Shown here: one piece after another, positions 33,250 through 43,644 of the stretch | How the letters are laid out: every line of letters starts with the position of its first letter | Position numbering within the stretch: the first letter of the stretch is position 1 | Origin: DAIQNV01 sp038748775 | GTDB lineage: Bacteria > Planctomycetota > Phycisphaerae > Phycisphaerales > UBA1924 | NCBI GenBank assembly: GCA_038748775.1 | Contig: JBCDIT010000007.1 | Coordinates: 1-64,000, forward strand | Length of the DNA: 64,000 bases | Reading direction: 5' to 3' | Made by a program: the position numbers and the translations under genes | The notes under the pieces: generated by a model | Seen by the model: only the letters and a program-made list of their open reading frames with translations | Told to the model about the DNA's origin: nothing | Database searches by the model: none

Positions 33250-36200
33250 GCGAACGACCGAACGGAAGACCGAATGGGGATCGCGAAGCGAGGTGTGCAA
33301 TGCGAGCGATGACCGAATCCGATCGACCCGAAGCAGACCGGGCCCAGCCGAACGACATCGTTCTCGAGACGCGACGCGGCACGGCGATCATCGTCGTGAT
33401 CGGGGCGCTCTCGCTTGTCGCGGTGTTCGCGGCCCTCTACGTCACGATCGGCCAGGGCGACCAACGCACGGCCATCGCGGCGACGATCACCCGCGAGGTG
33501 GAAGACGTCGACCGCGCGTTCGCCGAGCGGATCATCGACGTGATCCGTGAGGACCGGTTCGCGGTCTTCCCGGTGCCTTACGTGTCCGCCGCTTCGGGGA
33601 CGCTGGTGCCCGATACCCAGCGGTTCGTTCGCGAGGCGACGGACTATCCCTACACCGACTTCTCGATGCGGAGCCAGTTCCCGGCGCCGAGTAACGTGCC
33701 GGGGGGCTTTACCTTGAGGACGTGGCGTCCCGACTGGTTCACGGATTCGGGGAACAACGCGGACGAGGCCCGTCGCGTCTTCGGATTCAACGCGGCCGGC
33801 AACCACTCACTCCCGTATCCAACGAACATCGATCCGGATCCTCGCCACGACCTCCGAGTCGCCTCAGACCCTTGGCTCGCGGCGACCGAGCCCACGGCCA
33901 TCGTGTGGCGACAGTTGCCGTTGAATTCTTCGGACAGCTCGCAGAACCGCGACAGCGATGGTCGTGGGCGTTCGATCCCGAACTCGACCTCGGGGGATCG
34001 GCACTCGCACCCGGCGCTCCGTTACCTCGACAACCACGACTGGGCGCAGATTTCAAACATCGCGCCCGACGGGCGGTTTGTCAATCTATTCAACCTGCGT
34101 GGGAACTTCGAGGCCGAGCCGGGCATCGGCGAAGGAAAGATGACATCAAGGCTCACGCTCCTCGAGATGACGCAGATGAAGCGCTTCGGCGATCTGCGGG
34201 CGACAACCCAGCTCCCGAACGGTCTCGGAGACATGGCGGCAAGCGAAGGTGAAGTTGCCGACGTCTTCCTCAACATCCCGGCCATATGGACCATGAATCA
34301 GAGGCACATGTTCTTCCCGCTAAACCAGCCGGAAGAGTTTGCGATCGGCAAGATCGGTGCGAGAGACGTTGGCAACAACGACTCCGAACGGGCGACCTGG
34401 GGCGACTTCGAGTACCCCGACTATCAGTACGCCGACGCCGACGGCGATGGGATGGCCGACTCTCGTTGGTTCGAGCTTGCCGACGCGAGTGATCCGAACA
34501 ACGTCGTGTTCGGGCTGCCTGTTTCGAACAACCGCTACTTTGCGGCCGCGCGGATCATCGACCTTTCTTCGCTCGTGAACGTCAACGTCGCGACCGACAG
34601 CCTGACGCCCCCGAGCAGTTGGGCCCCTTCGGGCATGACGCCTTCGGACATCGACCTTCGCCGGTTGCTCACGATGACCGATCCGGCTCGTGCGTACCGC
34701 AATGCGTCGCTCGATACGAACCGAAGCCCGGGCCCCGACGTCATCAGCCCAAATGTCGCCTGGCGTGCCTGGACGCTTTCGGGTGGAACATCAGTCAACC
34801 CGGTGATCGATGGCCTGAGCCCTCGGTACTTTGAGCAGCCGTTGGGCTACGGCCAGGCGGAGGGCGTCGACCTCGTCGCCTCGAACTACTTCGGGTACAA
34901 CGCGCCGCTCGACGGCGCCCTCGGGTCGTTCACCCCGGCCGCGGTAACCCAGGTGGCCAAGCTTTCCGGCGCCTTTGCGTACGACGCGATCCGCCGCGAG
35001 GTCGAGCAGGACCCCGACATCGGGCTGGAAGGCAACGGCGCGTGGTTCGGGACGGCGTTCGCTGCGAACGATCCGCTCAACTTCCTCAAGCAGACCTCGC
35101 CCTTCGACTACGGGAACTCGATCGCGGCCAGCGGTGACGTCGGGCTGTTCAACCGGTACTTCAACTCGGTTTCGTCGCTGACGCACGTCCAGAGGGGCGT
35201 CTTGGCGAGGGGCCAGTACTACAACGCGGTCGGTTCGCTCGACGCTTCGGACCCGAGCTTGCAGGCCAACGCTGGGAGCCTCTTTGGTTCGAACCTCTTC
35301 GGTGTCGGCGACCTCGCCGAGCTGAGCACGTTCCGTGGGGTCAACGACGACGATACGTACTCGCGTCTTGAGCGCGTGACGTCGGCCCGTTTCGGCAATG
35401 GTCTGTTTGCCAATGACCCCGAAACGTTTGCGAGGTTCGGCCCGCTCCGCGCCAACCGGCCCGATGGGCTGGAACGCCGCGCTCACGACAACGTCACTGA
35501 CTTCCACAACGAATACTCGGTCAACGAACCGGACACGCTCGGCCCCGATATCGTGATCGACCTCGAGTCGTCGGCGCTGTTCGCGACCGACGTCCGCAGC
35601 CGCCTTACGACGATCAGCGGCGCCAGTCCGATCCGGGGCTCGATCCTGTACGACTACAACGCGCTTGACGACGACTTTAACTTGCTGCAGCCCTGGGAAG
35701 GCTCCGCGTCGGGGGCTCCGGACCTGCTCGCCATCGGTGTGGCGCCGGACGACGGGGACTATCCCGATACGTTCCAGGCCCTCCAGCACGACGCGCGGAT
35801 CGACCTGAGGAAGCTGGTCGACGCGTTCGTCGACACGAGCGGCAGTACGACGACCGGCGAGCGGAGGCGCGCCGCGGACACGCTCTTCCGCGTGTACGCC
35901 GACGCGCTTGCGCCCGATACCGGGCTTCTGAACGGGCTCGCGTGGGAGGACAACGTGGGGGCCGCGCCGCTCCGGACGCTTTCGTACGGCAACCGCGGCC
36001 CGGAGCCGTCGATGCACGCCGCGGCTCATATGGCGGTGAACTTCATTGACATTATCGACGAGGAGGATGTTGGTCCGGAACGCCCAACGGCGGCGACGCT
36101 CATCATTGACGGTAACTCCGGTGACGAGACCGGTTCGCGTTGGGCGTACCCCGGCTTGTACAACGTGGGTGCCTTGACGTACGAGGACCGCGACTACGCC

Positions 36201-39200
36201 TTTCAGTGGGGTTGGGCCGACGACGGGTACATCTTTGATCTCGACGCCGACACGGTGCGGACGGACGTGACGAACAAGAACGAGCCGTCACGCGCGTCGA
36301 CGCGTTTGCATCGATCGCTTACGGCCCCCGATTTAGAAGAACGTCGTGCAGTCACGGTCTTCGGTATCGAGGCCCACCCGATCATCACCGAGGTGTCTTC
36401 GATCATCGTGTATTCAGAGTCGGACGCGCCGCCTTCGATGGGCACCATCCCGGCGATCCTGTCCGCTGATCCGGCGGGGAGCGACGTTGCCTTGCAGGCG
36501 ATGGCGTTTCAGATTCACAACCCGTTTGATGAGTCGATCCAGCTGCGGAGTTCGAACAGCGTGGCCGACGCGGCGGATGCCGGCAAGCTCGAACAGTGGG
36601 ATTACTACATCGAATTCAACGGTTGGTACTACCCGCTGGCAGAATACGAGTACTCAACGGTCGGCGGCGGAAGGTACCAATGGACACAAAACGACCTGAC
36701 GCTTGGGCCTGGCGAGACACGCGTGTTCTATGCGTTCAATTACGCAACGTACGAGGATCTTGAGGCGAACTGGGCATCGATCACGGCGGCGTTCGGTGAG
36801 GCACCTCCGGTCTCAAACCCGCGTGAGTCAAAGGCGTTCTTCGATGATCAGTTCAGGGGGCCGAGCTACGACGGGAGCGGGCCGCAAGAACCGATCCTGA
36901 CACAGGCGGTCGATCCGCGCATCGGTGTCCGTCTCTTCGATGGCATCTCCGGTCCGCTCAACTTGTTCGATGCACCGACGGTTGCCACCGTCGGCCCGGA
37001 CCGTACGGCGACGAATGATGAGGTGCGCCTCTGGAAGACGTATGCCAACAGGTCATCAGCCGGTGCGACGTCGAGCCGTGATTCGTCGGGCGAAGCCGAG
37101 ACGATGATCCGGGAAGACTACGACGGTGGGAACGACCTCCGCGAGCATTGGATCGAGAACGACATACTGGTCGACCGCTTGCGCGATCCGGGGACCGATA
37201 CATGGGACGTGTCACTGAGCGGTGACGAGAGAATCGACACCGCGACCGGCACTCCGAGTAGTCAACTCGCGGAGCGTCCCGGCGGAGTCGGGGGCTTCGG
37301 CGGAGGCACGCTCAATACGCTTTCTTCGGACTTCCATTCGAGTTTCACGATCACCCAGTGGGCGAGCGTGCGTCGGCCTGACCATGTCGTTGATACCTCG
37401 GGCGCTATCGCTGCGTCCGGGAAGCCTCGCGGTGCGGTGCCGGCGTACATGCTGGAGTCGATCACCGGCAACGCGGCCACACTCGAGAACCTGATCTCCG
37501 AAGTCCTGGTGTCCGACCAGGTCAGCGGGGATCTTCAGTACATCCGCGACTTCTGCAACGGTGAAACGGCCAATGACTTCGCCACAAATATCATCTTCGA
37601 TGGGGATCGCGTCGAAGACGCGTACGTCGCGTACTCGTTCGAGTCCTTCCTCGACTCGATCGGCTTCTTTGCGTCGATCGGTGCCGCCGACCCAACGCCC
37701 ACGGCTAACAGCAACGCTGCAGACACTCCAGAAGATCGTGCCTTTGTCGCAACGCTCGAACGTGATCCGTTTGACAAGGGGCCGAACGTCGACCCCCATC
37801 TGAATGATAGTTTGACGGCTCTGGACCCCAACCTTGCCATTCAGTACACCCCGGCCGCAGCTTCGGGCACTGTTTCGCCGGAAACGTCGGTCGATCCGAC
37901 TATGGCGGAATTCGAGCTGTTTGAAATCCAACCTGAGCTCTTTACCAAGGCGGACGGGTTCGAACGCGAGATTCCTGGGACCAGTCCGATCGAGACGATC
38001 AGCACGCTCCGCGTGACCGACATTCTTCGTCCGATGGCCATCGGTCCGGCCCACTTCGCGGGGTACGACATCAACTCGACCGACGCGAAGGACGGAATCG
38101 ATGTCGCAGTGGGCGAGTGGCTCACTCTGGGCGAAGCGCTCTCGATCGCGCTTGGCTTCGAAGACCCGATGTTCTACGACGACAACCGCGAAGCCAACGG
38201 CACTCCAAAGGCGAACGCGTATCCTGCTTTGGGCTTGGGCTACACCCCCCTCGCCGACGCGATCCAGCGCGAAACCGGCACCGTGGGCACCACCGAGCCG
38301 GTCCGCATGTTCGATCGGGGCCAACTCCGGTTGACCGACTACGTACCGTTCGTGAACGCGAGTGACTTGTTAGAGGTGCGCGATCTTCCGCTGTACCAGC
38401 CGGAGTTTGGCGACTACCGCATGCACCCGGGCCAGACTGCGGCTTCGCGGGTTCTGTCCTCGCTCCGGACCATCACGCCTCGGATCGCTGAGGACGACGA
38501 GGTTCGCGATAACGAACTGACCCGCGCCGTGCACGGCACGATGAACATCAGTACCGCCGCCGTGACCAACATGCGGATGCTCCCCGGGCTTTCGCCGACG
38601 ATCGAGGTCGATCTGGTTGACGGTGAGAAGGACGAGTGGTGGGGCTCTCGCCCGGTCCCGGCCTCGAGTGCCAAGCTGTTGAGCAATGGTACCAACGGCC
38701 GCGACAGCATGGGGCTTCCGGACCCGAGGAGCATCGAGAACAACGGAACGAACGCGTCTTCGTACGACGTCACCGCACCGTTCACAACCGCGCCCGACTT
38801 GTGGCGCGAGCGTCCCGATATCGCGGCCGCGATCGTGGCCGGTCGCGATCGAGGGATCGCCGACTTCCGATTTGATTCTCGCGAGTCGTACGACCGTGAC
38901 GACCGCATCGACGGGATGACCTTCGCGCCGATGCTGTTTAATGGGCAGAACGAAGTCAACCGGTTCGGGTTGCTCGCTCGGAACGCGAACGCTGGCTTGT
39001 TCGCCGCCACCGCTGGCATCTGGTCGCCCGAGATCAGTGCTGATCGCGGGCGCTACATGCTCAACGGGATCGAAGGCATCCGCGAGACGCCCGGGTTCGA
39101 CAGCACCGCCGATCTGCTGAGCATCGCGATGGCATCGTCAGATCCGCTCCGGCGCGCGGGTGTCTACCTACCTAGCGGCGGGTACATCCCGAACGCGGCG

Positions 39201-39779
39201 TTGGACTTCACCGACGTCGACGTGCAGGCGGGTGGAGCCTTCGCCGATTCGCGATGGGAAGGCGACATCGTCGCCGACGCAACGAACGTGAAACGGAGCG
39301 GCTTTACATACACCGATGACGCGCCCGAACTCTTCGGCCCGCACGACATCTTCTCGTGGGCGCGTGACTACGACAAGTCGGACGCGCCTCCGGCGGGTCC
39401 GGATCGTCCCGACGGGCGGAACCTGGGCACGCGGGAACCGGCGACGGGCCTGGTCAACGATCTTGTCTTCACGGCTGATCCGTACCTGTACGAGAACAAC
39501 TCCGGTGAACTCGTCCTCCCGGACGAACTGCCCAACGACTACGACGAGCAGCTCGCCGTGCTGGCCGGGCTCATGAACACGACGGACGTCCGCTCGGACT
39601 ACTTCGCCGCGTGGTTTGTGATCCGGGGGTACACCCGCGACGACGTGGAGGGCCTGAGCGAGATTGAGCCGATGCTCCCGTCGTACCAGAAGCGGTTCTT
39701 GCTGATCCTCGACCGCTCGAACGTGGTCAGCGCTTCGGATCAGCCGAGGATCCTGCTCTACCGCGAACTCCCGCTCTGA
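33246..39779 (+). CDS. Giant GspK-like minor pseudopilin (2177 aa)
   Basis: Single-span exported giant at the end of the pilin cluster. GTG at 33246 overlaps the previous stop; ATG at 33300 (with GAGG 7 bases ahead) is equally possible. The N-terminal RRG|TAIIVVIGALSLVAVFAALY (about 43-67) has a class III-type site but lacks Glu at +5, as in GspK, which caps pseudopili. GDQRTAIAATITREVEDVDRAF continues the helix. GspK proteins are normally about 300-350 aa; this one is more than six times longer. The remaining 2100 residues are Asp/Asn/Gly/Tyr-rich with many short DxDxDG-like loops (YADADGDGMADSRW at about 395) that may bind Ca. No protease, lyase or glycosidase motif was recognised. Confidence 0.8.
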   Translation: MSERPNGRPNGDREARCAMRAMTESDRPEADRAQPNDIVLETRRGTAIIVVIGALSLVAVFAALYVTIGQGDQRTAIAATITREVEDVDRAFAERIIDVIREDRFAVFPVPYVSAASGTLVPDTQRFVREATDYPYTDFSMRSQFPAPSNVPGGFTLRTWRPDWFTDSGNNADEARRVFGFNAAGNHSLPYPTNIDPDPRHDLRVASDPWLAATEPTAIVWRQLPLNSSDSSQNRDSDGRGRSIPNSTSGDRHSHPALRYLDNHDWAQISNIAPDGRFVNLFNLRGNFEAEPGIGEGKMTSRLTLLEMTQMKRFGDLRATTQLPNGLGDMAASEGEVADVFLNIPAIWTMNQRHMFFPLNQPEEFAIGKIGARDVGNNDSERATWGDFEYPDYQYADADGDGMADSRWFELADASDPNNVVFGLPVSNNRYFAAARIIDLSSLVNVNVATDSLTPPSSWAPSGMTPSDIDLRRLLTMTDPARAYRNASLDTNRSPGPDVISPNVAWRAWTLSGGTSVNPVIDGLSPRYFEQPLGYGQAEGVDLVASNYFGYNAPLDGALGSFTPAAVTQVAKLSGAFAYDAIRREVEQDPDIGLEGNGAWFGTAFAANDPLNFLKQTSPFDYGNSIAASGDVGLFNRYFNSVSSLTHVQRGVLARGQYYNAVGSLDASDPSLQANAGSLFGSNLFGVGDLAELSTFRGVNDDDTYSRLERVTSARFGNGLFANDPETFARFGPLRANRPDGLERRAHDNVTDFHNEYSVNEPDTLGPDIVIDLESSALFATDVRSRLTTISGASPIRGSILYDYNALDDDFNLLQPWEGSASGAPDLLAIGVAPDDGDYPDTFQALQHDARIDLRKLVDAFVDTSGSTTTGERRRAADTLFRVYADALAPDTGLLNGLAWEDNVGAAPLRTLSYGNRGPEPSMHAAAHMAVNFIDIIDEEDVGPERPTAATLIIDGNSGDETGSRWAYPGLYNVGALTYEDRDYAFQWGWADDGYIFDLDADTVRTDVTNKNEPSRASTRLHRSLTAPDLEERRAVTVFGIEAHPIITEVSSIIVYSESDAPPSMGTIPAILSADPAGSDVALQAMAFQIHNPFDESIQLRSSNSVADAADAGKLEQWDYYIEFNGWYYPLAEYEYSTVGGGRYQWTQNDLTLGPGETRVFYAFNYATYEDLEANWASITAAFGEAPPVSNPRESKAFFDDQFRGPSYDGSGPQEPILTQAVDPRIGVRLFDGISGPLNLFDAPTVATVGPDRTATNDEVRLWKTYANRSSAGATSSRDSSGEAETMIREDYDGGNDLREHWIENDILVDRLRDPGTDTWDVSLSGDERIDTATGTPSSQLAERPGGVGGFGGGTLNTLSSDFHSSFTITQWASVRRPDHVVDTSGAIAASGKPRGAVPAYMLESITGNAATLENLISEVLVSDQVSGDLQYIRDFCNGETANDFATNIIFDGDRVEDAYVAYSFESFLDSIGFFASIGAADPTPTANSNAADTPEDRAFVATLERDPFDKGPNVDPHLNDSLTALDPNLAIQYTPAAASGTVSPETSVDPTMAEFELFEIQPELFTKADGFEREIPGTSPIETISTLRVTDILRPMAIGPAHFAGYDINSTDAKDGIDVAVGEWLTLGEALSIALGFEDPMFYDDNREANGTPKANAYPALGLGYTPLADAIQRETGTVGTTEPVRMFDRGQLRLTDYVPFVNASDLLEVRDLPLYQPEFGDYRMHPGQTAASRVLSSLRTITPRIAEDDEVRDNELTRAVHGTMNISTAAVTNMRMLPGLSPTIEVDLVDGEKDEWWGSRPVPASSAKLLSNGTNGRDSMGLPDPRSIENNGTNASSYDVTAPFTTAPDLWRERPDIAAAIVAGRDRGIADFRFDSRESYDRDDRIDGMTFAPMLFNGQNEVNRFGLLARNANAGLFAATAGIWSPEISADRGRYMLNGIEGIRETPGFDSTADLLSIAMASSDPLRRAGVYLPSGGYIPNAALDFTDVDVQAGGAFADSRWEGDIVADATNVKRSGFTYTDDAPELFGPHDIFSWARDYDKSDAPPAGPDRPDGRNLGTREPATGLVNDLVFTADPYLYENNSGELVLPDELPNDYDEQLAVLAGLMNTTDVRSDYFAAWFVIRGYTRDDVEGLSEIEPMLPSYQKRFLLILDRSNVVSASDQPRILLYRELPL

Positions 39780-39823
39780 TTCGCCTGGCCGGGCCCGAGC
39801 CCGGTCGACAACCCGCCTCACCG

Positions 39824-39872
39824 CGCCCCGGCTCTGACGGACCCGAGACCCAAGAGCCGGGGCGTCTTTTTG
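39824..39872 (+). terminator. Rho-independent terminator of the pilin operon
   Basis: Twelve-base perfect stem CGCCCCGGCTCT / AGAGCCGGGGCG (39824-39835 with 39853-39864) with a 17-base loop, followed by TCTTTTT. It lies 45 bases after the giant GspK-like gene. Confidence 0.9.
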
Positions 39873-39979
39873 CGCGGGTGTGCAGACGGAGCGGCGACGT
39901 GGGGCGGGTCCGCCGGGCGTCCGTCGTCCGCCCTAGCACCGGCCCTAGACTCTCGTGTTCGGGATGGCCGAACCGCCAC

Positions 39980-40053
<74 letters not shown>

Positions 40054-40093
40054 TTGCCCGCCTCCGGACCGCCTCGCGAGGCGAACCCACCGC

Positions 40094-41524
40094 ATGCACC
40101 CATCCGGCCAACACACCACGAGACGAATCGCCGCCGCGGCGTGGGCGGCGTCGTGTGTTGTGGGGGCGGCGACGGTCACGCTGGCGGTGGCGGAGGCCGA
40201 GCCCCGGGCGAAGTCGATCCGGTTGCCCGAGAATCCGCAGGAGCTGGGCGATCCCGACGAGGGGTATCGCTATCTGCTGCACGGCGACTACATCGGCTCG
40301 GGCATTCCTCTCCGGCTCTACGCGTCGCTTTCGAGGGGCGAGCCCGAGCCCGAGCATCGGTTGGAACGTCTGGGGTCCGGGGCCGATCTGCCTCACTTGC
40401 TCAACGCGTTCACGATGCCCAGCGGCGCTGAGGTGGTTGCGGGGATGAACTGCCTTGGGTGCCACGCGCAGGTGCTGGGCGATGAACTCGTCATCGGGCT
40501 GGGGAACTCGCTGAGCGATTGGACGGACAGCACCGGGCTCGGTCCGGTGCAGGGCATGGTGCGGCTGATGTACCCGCCTGAGCATCCCGAGCGCGTCGCC
40601 GCGGAGCAGTTTCTGCGGGGTGTCAACGCGCTGCAAGGCAAGACGGCGGCGCCGTTCCGGGGTGTGAACCCTGCGTTCCGGCTTGAAGAGGTGGCCGCGG
40701 CGTACCGCGATCCTGAGGATCTCTCGTGGACCGAGCAGCGCGGCTACGACTACGGTGAGATCTTCATTGCGAGCGACGTGCCGCCCTGGTGGAACGTCAA
40801 GAAGAAGAACGCGCTGTACTACACCGGTCTCGGTCGGGGCGACTTCGCGAAGCTGATCCAGCAGATCAACGTCGTCGGCATCGGTGACAAGACCGACGCG
40901 GCTCGCATCAACGAGTCGATGCATGACTTGCTCGCGTACATCATGACGGTCGAAGCGCCGCTGTACCCGGGCGAGATCGACCAGGCGATGGCGGTCCGGG
41001 GGGCGACCGTCTTCGAGATGAACTGCGCCAAGTGCCACGGGACGTACGACACCACCGGCGGCGACGACTGGACCTATCCGAACAAGCTGATCCCGCTTGA
41101 GAAGATCGGCACCGACCCCGAGTACGCCCTCGATCTCAAGTCGAGCGGACTGCACGAGTGGTTCACCGAGAGCTGGTACGCGAAGACCGAGCCGAAGGCG
41201 TGGGCGGAGCCCGGGCTGGGCTACGTCGCGCCCCCGCTCGACGGGGTGTGGGCGACGGCGCCGTACTTTCATAACGCCTCGGTCCCCACGCTCGAAGGCG
41301 TGCTCGACTCGGAGGCTAGGCCGACGTATTGGAGACGCTCGTTCTCGCCCGCCGACTACGACCTCGCCGCCCCCGGATGGGCCCACACGGTCGAAACCGG
41401 ACCGATCGATGCGCAGACCTACGACACGACGCTTCCCGGGTATGGCAACCAGGGCCACACGTACGGCGATGATCTGACCGACGACGAACGGCGTGCCGTC
41501 ATCGAGTATCTCAAGACCCTCTGA
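40094..41524 (+). CDS. Exported di-haem cytochrome c, RoxA/CcP-like
   Basis: 476-aa periplasmic cytochrome. ATG at 40094 follows the tRNA and gives a Tat/Sec-like leader (TTRRIAAAAWAASCVVGAATVTLAVAEA). The two haem-c sites are CLGCH (120-124) and CAKCH (311-315). PPWWNVKKKNALYYTGLGRGD and GYVAPPLDGVWATAPYFHNASVPTL (near 230 and 385) are typical of the family that includes rubber oxygenase RoxA and bacterial di-haem peroxidases. It could be a peroxidase, an oxygenase of RoxA type or an electron-transfer cytochrome; the sequence alone does not choose. No obvious ribosome site precedes the start. Confidence 0.82.
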   Translation: MHPSGQHTTRRIAAAAWAASCVVGAATVTLAVAEAEPRAKSIRLPENPQELGDPDEGYRYLLHGDYIGSGIPLRLYASLSRGEPEPEHRLERLGSGADLPHLLNAFTMPSGAEVVAGMNCLGCHAQVLGDELVIGLGNSLSDWTDSTGLGPVQGMVRLMYPPEHPERVAAEQFLRGVNALQGKTAAPFRGVNPAFRLEEVAAAYRDPEDLSWTEQRGYDYGEIFIASDVPPWWNVKKKNALYYTGLGRGDFAKLIQQINVVGIGDKTDAARINESMHDLLAYIMTVEAPLYPGEIDQAMAVRGATVFEMNCAKCHGTYDTTGGDDWTYPNKLIPLEKIGTDPEYALDLKSSGLHEWFTESWYAKTEPKAWAEPGLGYVAPPLDGVWATAPYFHNASVPTLEGVLDSEARPTYWRRSFSPADYDLAAPGWAHTVETGPIDAQTYDTTLPGYGNQGHTYGDDLTDDERRAVIEYLKTL

Positions 41525-41642
41525 ATCCGGCTTTCCGTCGAGTGTGGCGGGCGATCCTTAACGGTTTGGCAATGGGGGATGGGTGGGCGCCTCGCCTACT
41601 TTTACTGATCCTCTGAATTCGACTCCTCGACAAGGACAGACG

Positions 41643-43043
41643 ATGACCCCGCCGACCGCCGCGTCTCGCCGTGACTTTCTCTTTGCCGCCGCTGGCGGTC
41701 TCGCCTCCGCCGGCCTCGCCGGATGCGCGCGGGGCGAGCAGGTCGGCAGCCGTGTCGGGGCGGCCGCGCTGAGCCCGACGAACGAGCGGGTGAAGAACGT
41801 GGTCTTTGTTGTGGCCGATGGCATGGACCACGCTTCGGTCATGCTGGCCGATTTGGTGTCGCGCCGGCGTGACGGGAGGGCGAGCCCGTTCGTCAGCTTG
41901 CGGGCCGACGAGCGGACGACGGTTGGTCAGTGCATGACGTTCGCGAGGGACAGCATCGTGACCGATTCGGCGGCCGCCGGTTCGGCCTTCGGGATCGGCG
42001 AGCACGTCGACAACCGTTCGATCAACTTCGTCGACGATCGGGAGCCGACGCCGATCTTGGTCCGGGCGCGGAACGCTGGCTTGGCGACTGGTTTGGTGAC
42101 GACGACCCGCCTCACGCACGCGACGCCGGCGGCGATGGCGTGCAACGTGCCCTCGCGCAACCTCGAAGACGCGATCGCGGAGCAGCTTCTCGACCGGCGC
42201 GTCGATGTTCTGCTGGGGGGCGGCGCGAAGCACTTTCCCGACGGGTTGCTCGCCAAGCACCCGGACCTGACGCTTGTACGCAACGCGAACGAACTCGCGT
42301 CCGCATCTTCGGGCCGCCTGCTCGGGCTCTTCAACGACAGCCACCTGCGCTACTCGCTCGATCGGCTGGACGCCGAGCCATCACTCAGCATGATGACGCG
42401 TGCGGCGCTCGATCGCTTATCGGCGTCGGGCAGGGGGTTCATCATGCAGGTTGAGGCGGGCCGCGTGGACCACGCCGGTCACGCCAACGACGCGGCCGGC
42501 TTGGTGCACGACATGCTCGAGTTCAACGAGGTGGTCCGCGCCGCGGCGGAGTTCACCGACAGCCGTGACGACACGCTGCTCATCGTCACCACCGACCACG
42601 GCACCGGCGGCCCTCAACTCACCAAGTACATGGAACCGGGGGCCACCGGCATCGATCGGATCGCGAGCGCGAGGCGGAGCTTCGAGTGGATTGATGAGGA
42701 GCTTGGCGGGCTCCGAGCCGCGCTCGACAACCCCGGTCGTGTGCGCGAGGTCATGGAGTATGCCGCCGGATTCGATCCGGGCATGGAGCGCGTCGACTGG
42801 CTGGTTTCGACGATCCGCGAGCGCGAGCGGGGCGATGGTTTCGATGAAGCGACGAGCCCCACAGCGCTCTTGGGCAGCGTGTTCGCGAACGGACACGCGG
42901 TTGCGTTTACCTCGGTGAACCACAACGCCGACTACGTCGACGTTCTCGCTCGTGGTCCGGGGGCCGAGCGGCTGGGGCGGTTCATCGACAACGTCGACAT
43001 TCACACCATGATGTGCGAGGGCCTGGGTATCCCCACGGCCTAG
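41643..43043 (+). CDS. Alkaline phosphatase, Tat/lipoprotein-type export
   Basis: 466-aa PhoA-superfamily phosphomonoesterase. ATG at 41643 has AAGGA upstream. The leader has a twin-arginine motif (SRRDFLF, residues 8-14) and a lipobox-like LAGC (Cys28), so it is probably a Tat-exported lipoprotein. Metal-binding Asp59 is in VVADGM, the phosphorylated Ser109 in VTDSAAAGSAFG, VEAGRVDHAGHAND carries the Zn-ligand cluster, and TTDHGTGG contains another ligand. ALLGSVFANGHAVAFTSVNHNADYV near the C-terminus has the last His. It probably scavenges phosphate at the outer face of the cytoplasmic membrane or in the periplasm. No Pho box was recognised. Confidence 0.9.
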   Translation: MTPPTAASRRDFLFAAAGGLASAGLAGCARGEQVGSRVGAAALSPTNERVKNVVFVVADGMDHASVMLADLVSRRRDGRASPFVSLRADERTTVGQCMTFARDSIVTDSAAAGSAFGIGEHVDNRSINFVDDREPTPILVRARNAGLATGLVTTTRLTHATPAAMACNVPSRNLEDAIAEQLLDRRVDVLLGGGAKHFPDGLLAKHPDLTLVRNANELASASSGRLLGLFNDSHLRYSLDRLDAEPSLSMMTRAALDRLSASGRGFIMQVEAGRVDHAGHANDAAGLVHDMLEFNEVVRAAAEFTDSRDDTLLIVTTDHGTGGPQLTKYMEPGATGIDRIASARRSFEWIDEELGGLRAALDNPGRVREVMEYAAGFDPGMERVDWLVSTIRERERGDGFDEATSPTALLGSVFANGHAVAFTSVNHNADYVDVLARGPGAERLGRFIDNVDIHTMMCEGLGIPTA

Positions 43044-43191
43044 CGCAGGTTTGATCGCTCCGTAGCGGCCTCTGGCCGCACACTCGCTTGCGGAACCCGC
43101 GACGGCGTCACTCCGGCGGGCTTCCGGTCGAGATAACTGAATTCGCGGCGCTACATCGTCAGTGAAGACGCGCTAGCCGTTCGGTCGCCGA

Positions 43192-43608
43192 TCAACTCCG
43201 TGGGCGGATCTGAAGGCGCCAGTCGGTCGCGTCCGGCTGCGTCGCGTTGGCGGTGAGGTAGTCGACCGAGCCGGGCTCGGAGTCGCCTCTGGACCAGGGG
43301 CCGTCAGGATTGATCGGGCGGCCTCTGCTGTCGAAGAAGATGAAGCGGTATTCGTAGTAGACGGGGTTCTTCCCGATCCAGCGGACGTCGACAGCAGCGA
43401 AGAGGATGCTGTTCTGCTGGTTCACGGCCACGTTGTTGACCCGCATGAACTTGTTGAGCCCGCCGGCGGCCTCGACGTTTGGATACTCGCTGACGTGATC
43501 GTCGCCGACAGCTGGTGGCGGGGTGCCACAGCCCGCGAGAGGGAGGGTGAGACTCGCTCCGAGCACCGCAAGCCCGAGTGCCCCCGCCAACGATTGCTTG
43601 AACGCCAT
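43192..43608 (-). CDS. YcfL-like (DUF1425) lipoprotein
   Basis: 138-aa lipoprotein. ATG at 43608 follows AAGGAG, with a leader ending LPLAGC (Cys27). The mature part (MRVNNVAVNQQNSILFAAVDVRWIG, then YYEYRFIFFDSRGRPINPDG) matches YcfL/DUF1425 proteins: a small beta-sandwich encoded next to lpoB in enterobacteria. Here it is the last gene of a four-gene lipoprotein operon with two LpoB-like proteins, the same partnership seen far away in gammaproteobacteria. Confidence 0.82.
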   Translation of the reverse strand: MAFKQSLAGALGLAVLGASLTLPLAGCGTPPPAVGDDHVSEYPNVEAAGGLNKFMRVNNVAVNQQNSILFAAVDVRWIGKNPVYYEYRFIFFDSRGRPINPDGPWSRGDSEPGSVDYLTANATQPDATDWRLQIRPRS

Positions 43609-43644
43609 TGCCGGTCTCCTTGGTCTTTCGTCATGAGGCATCGG

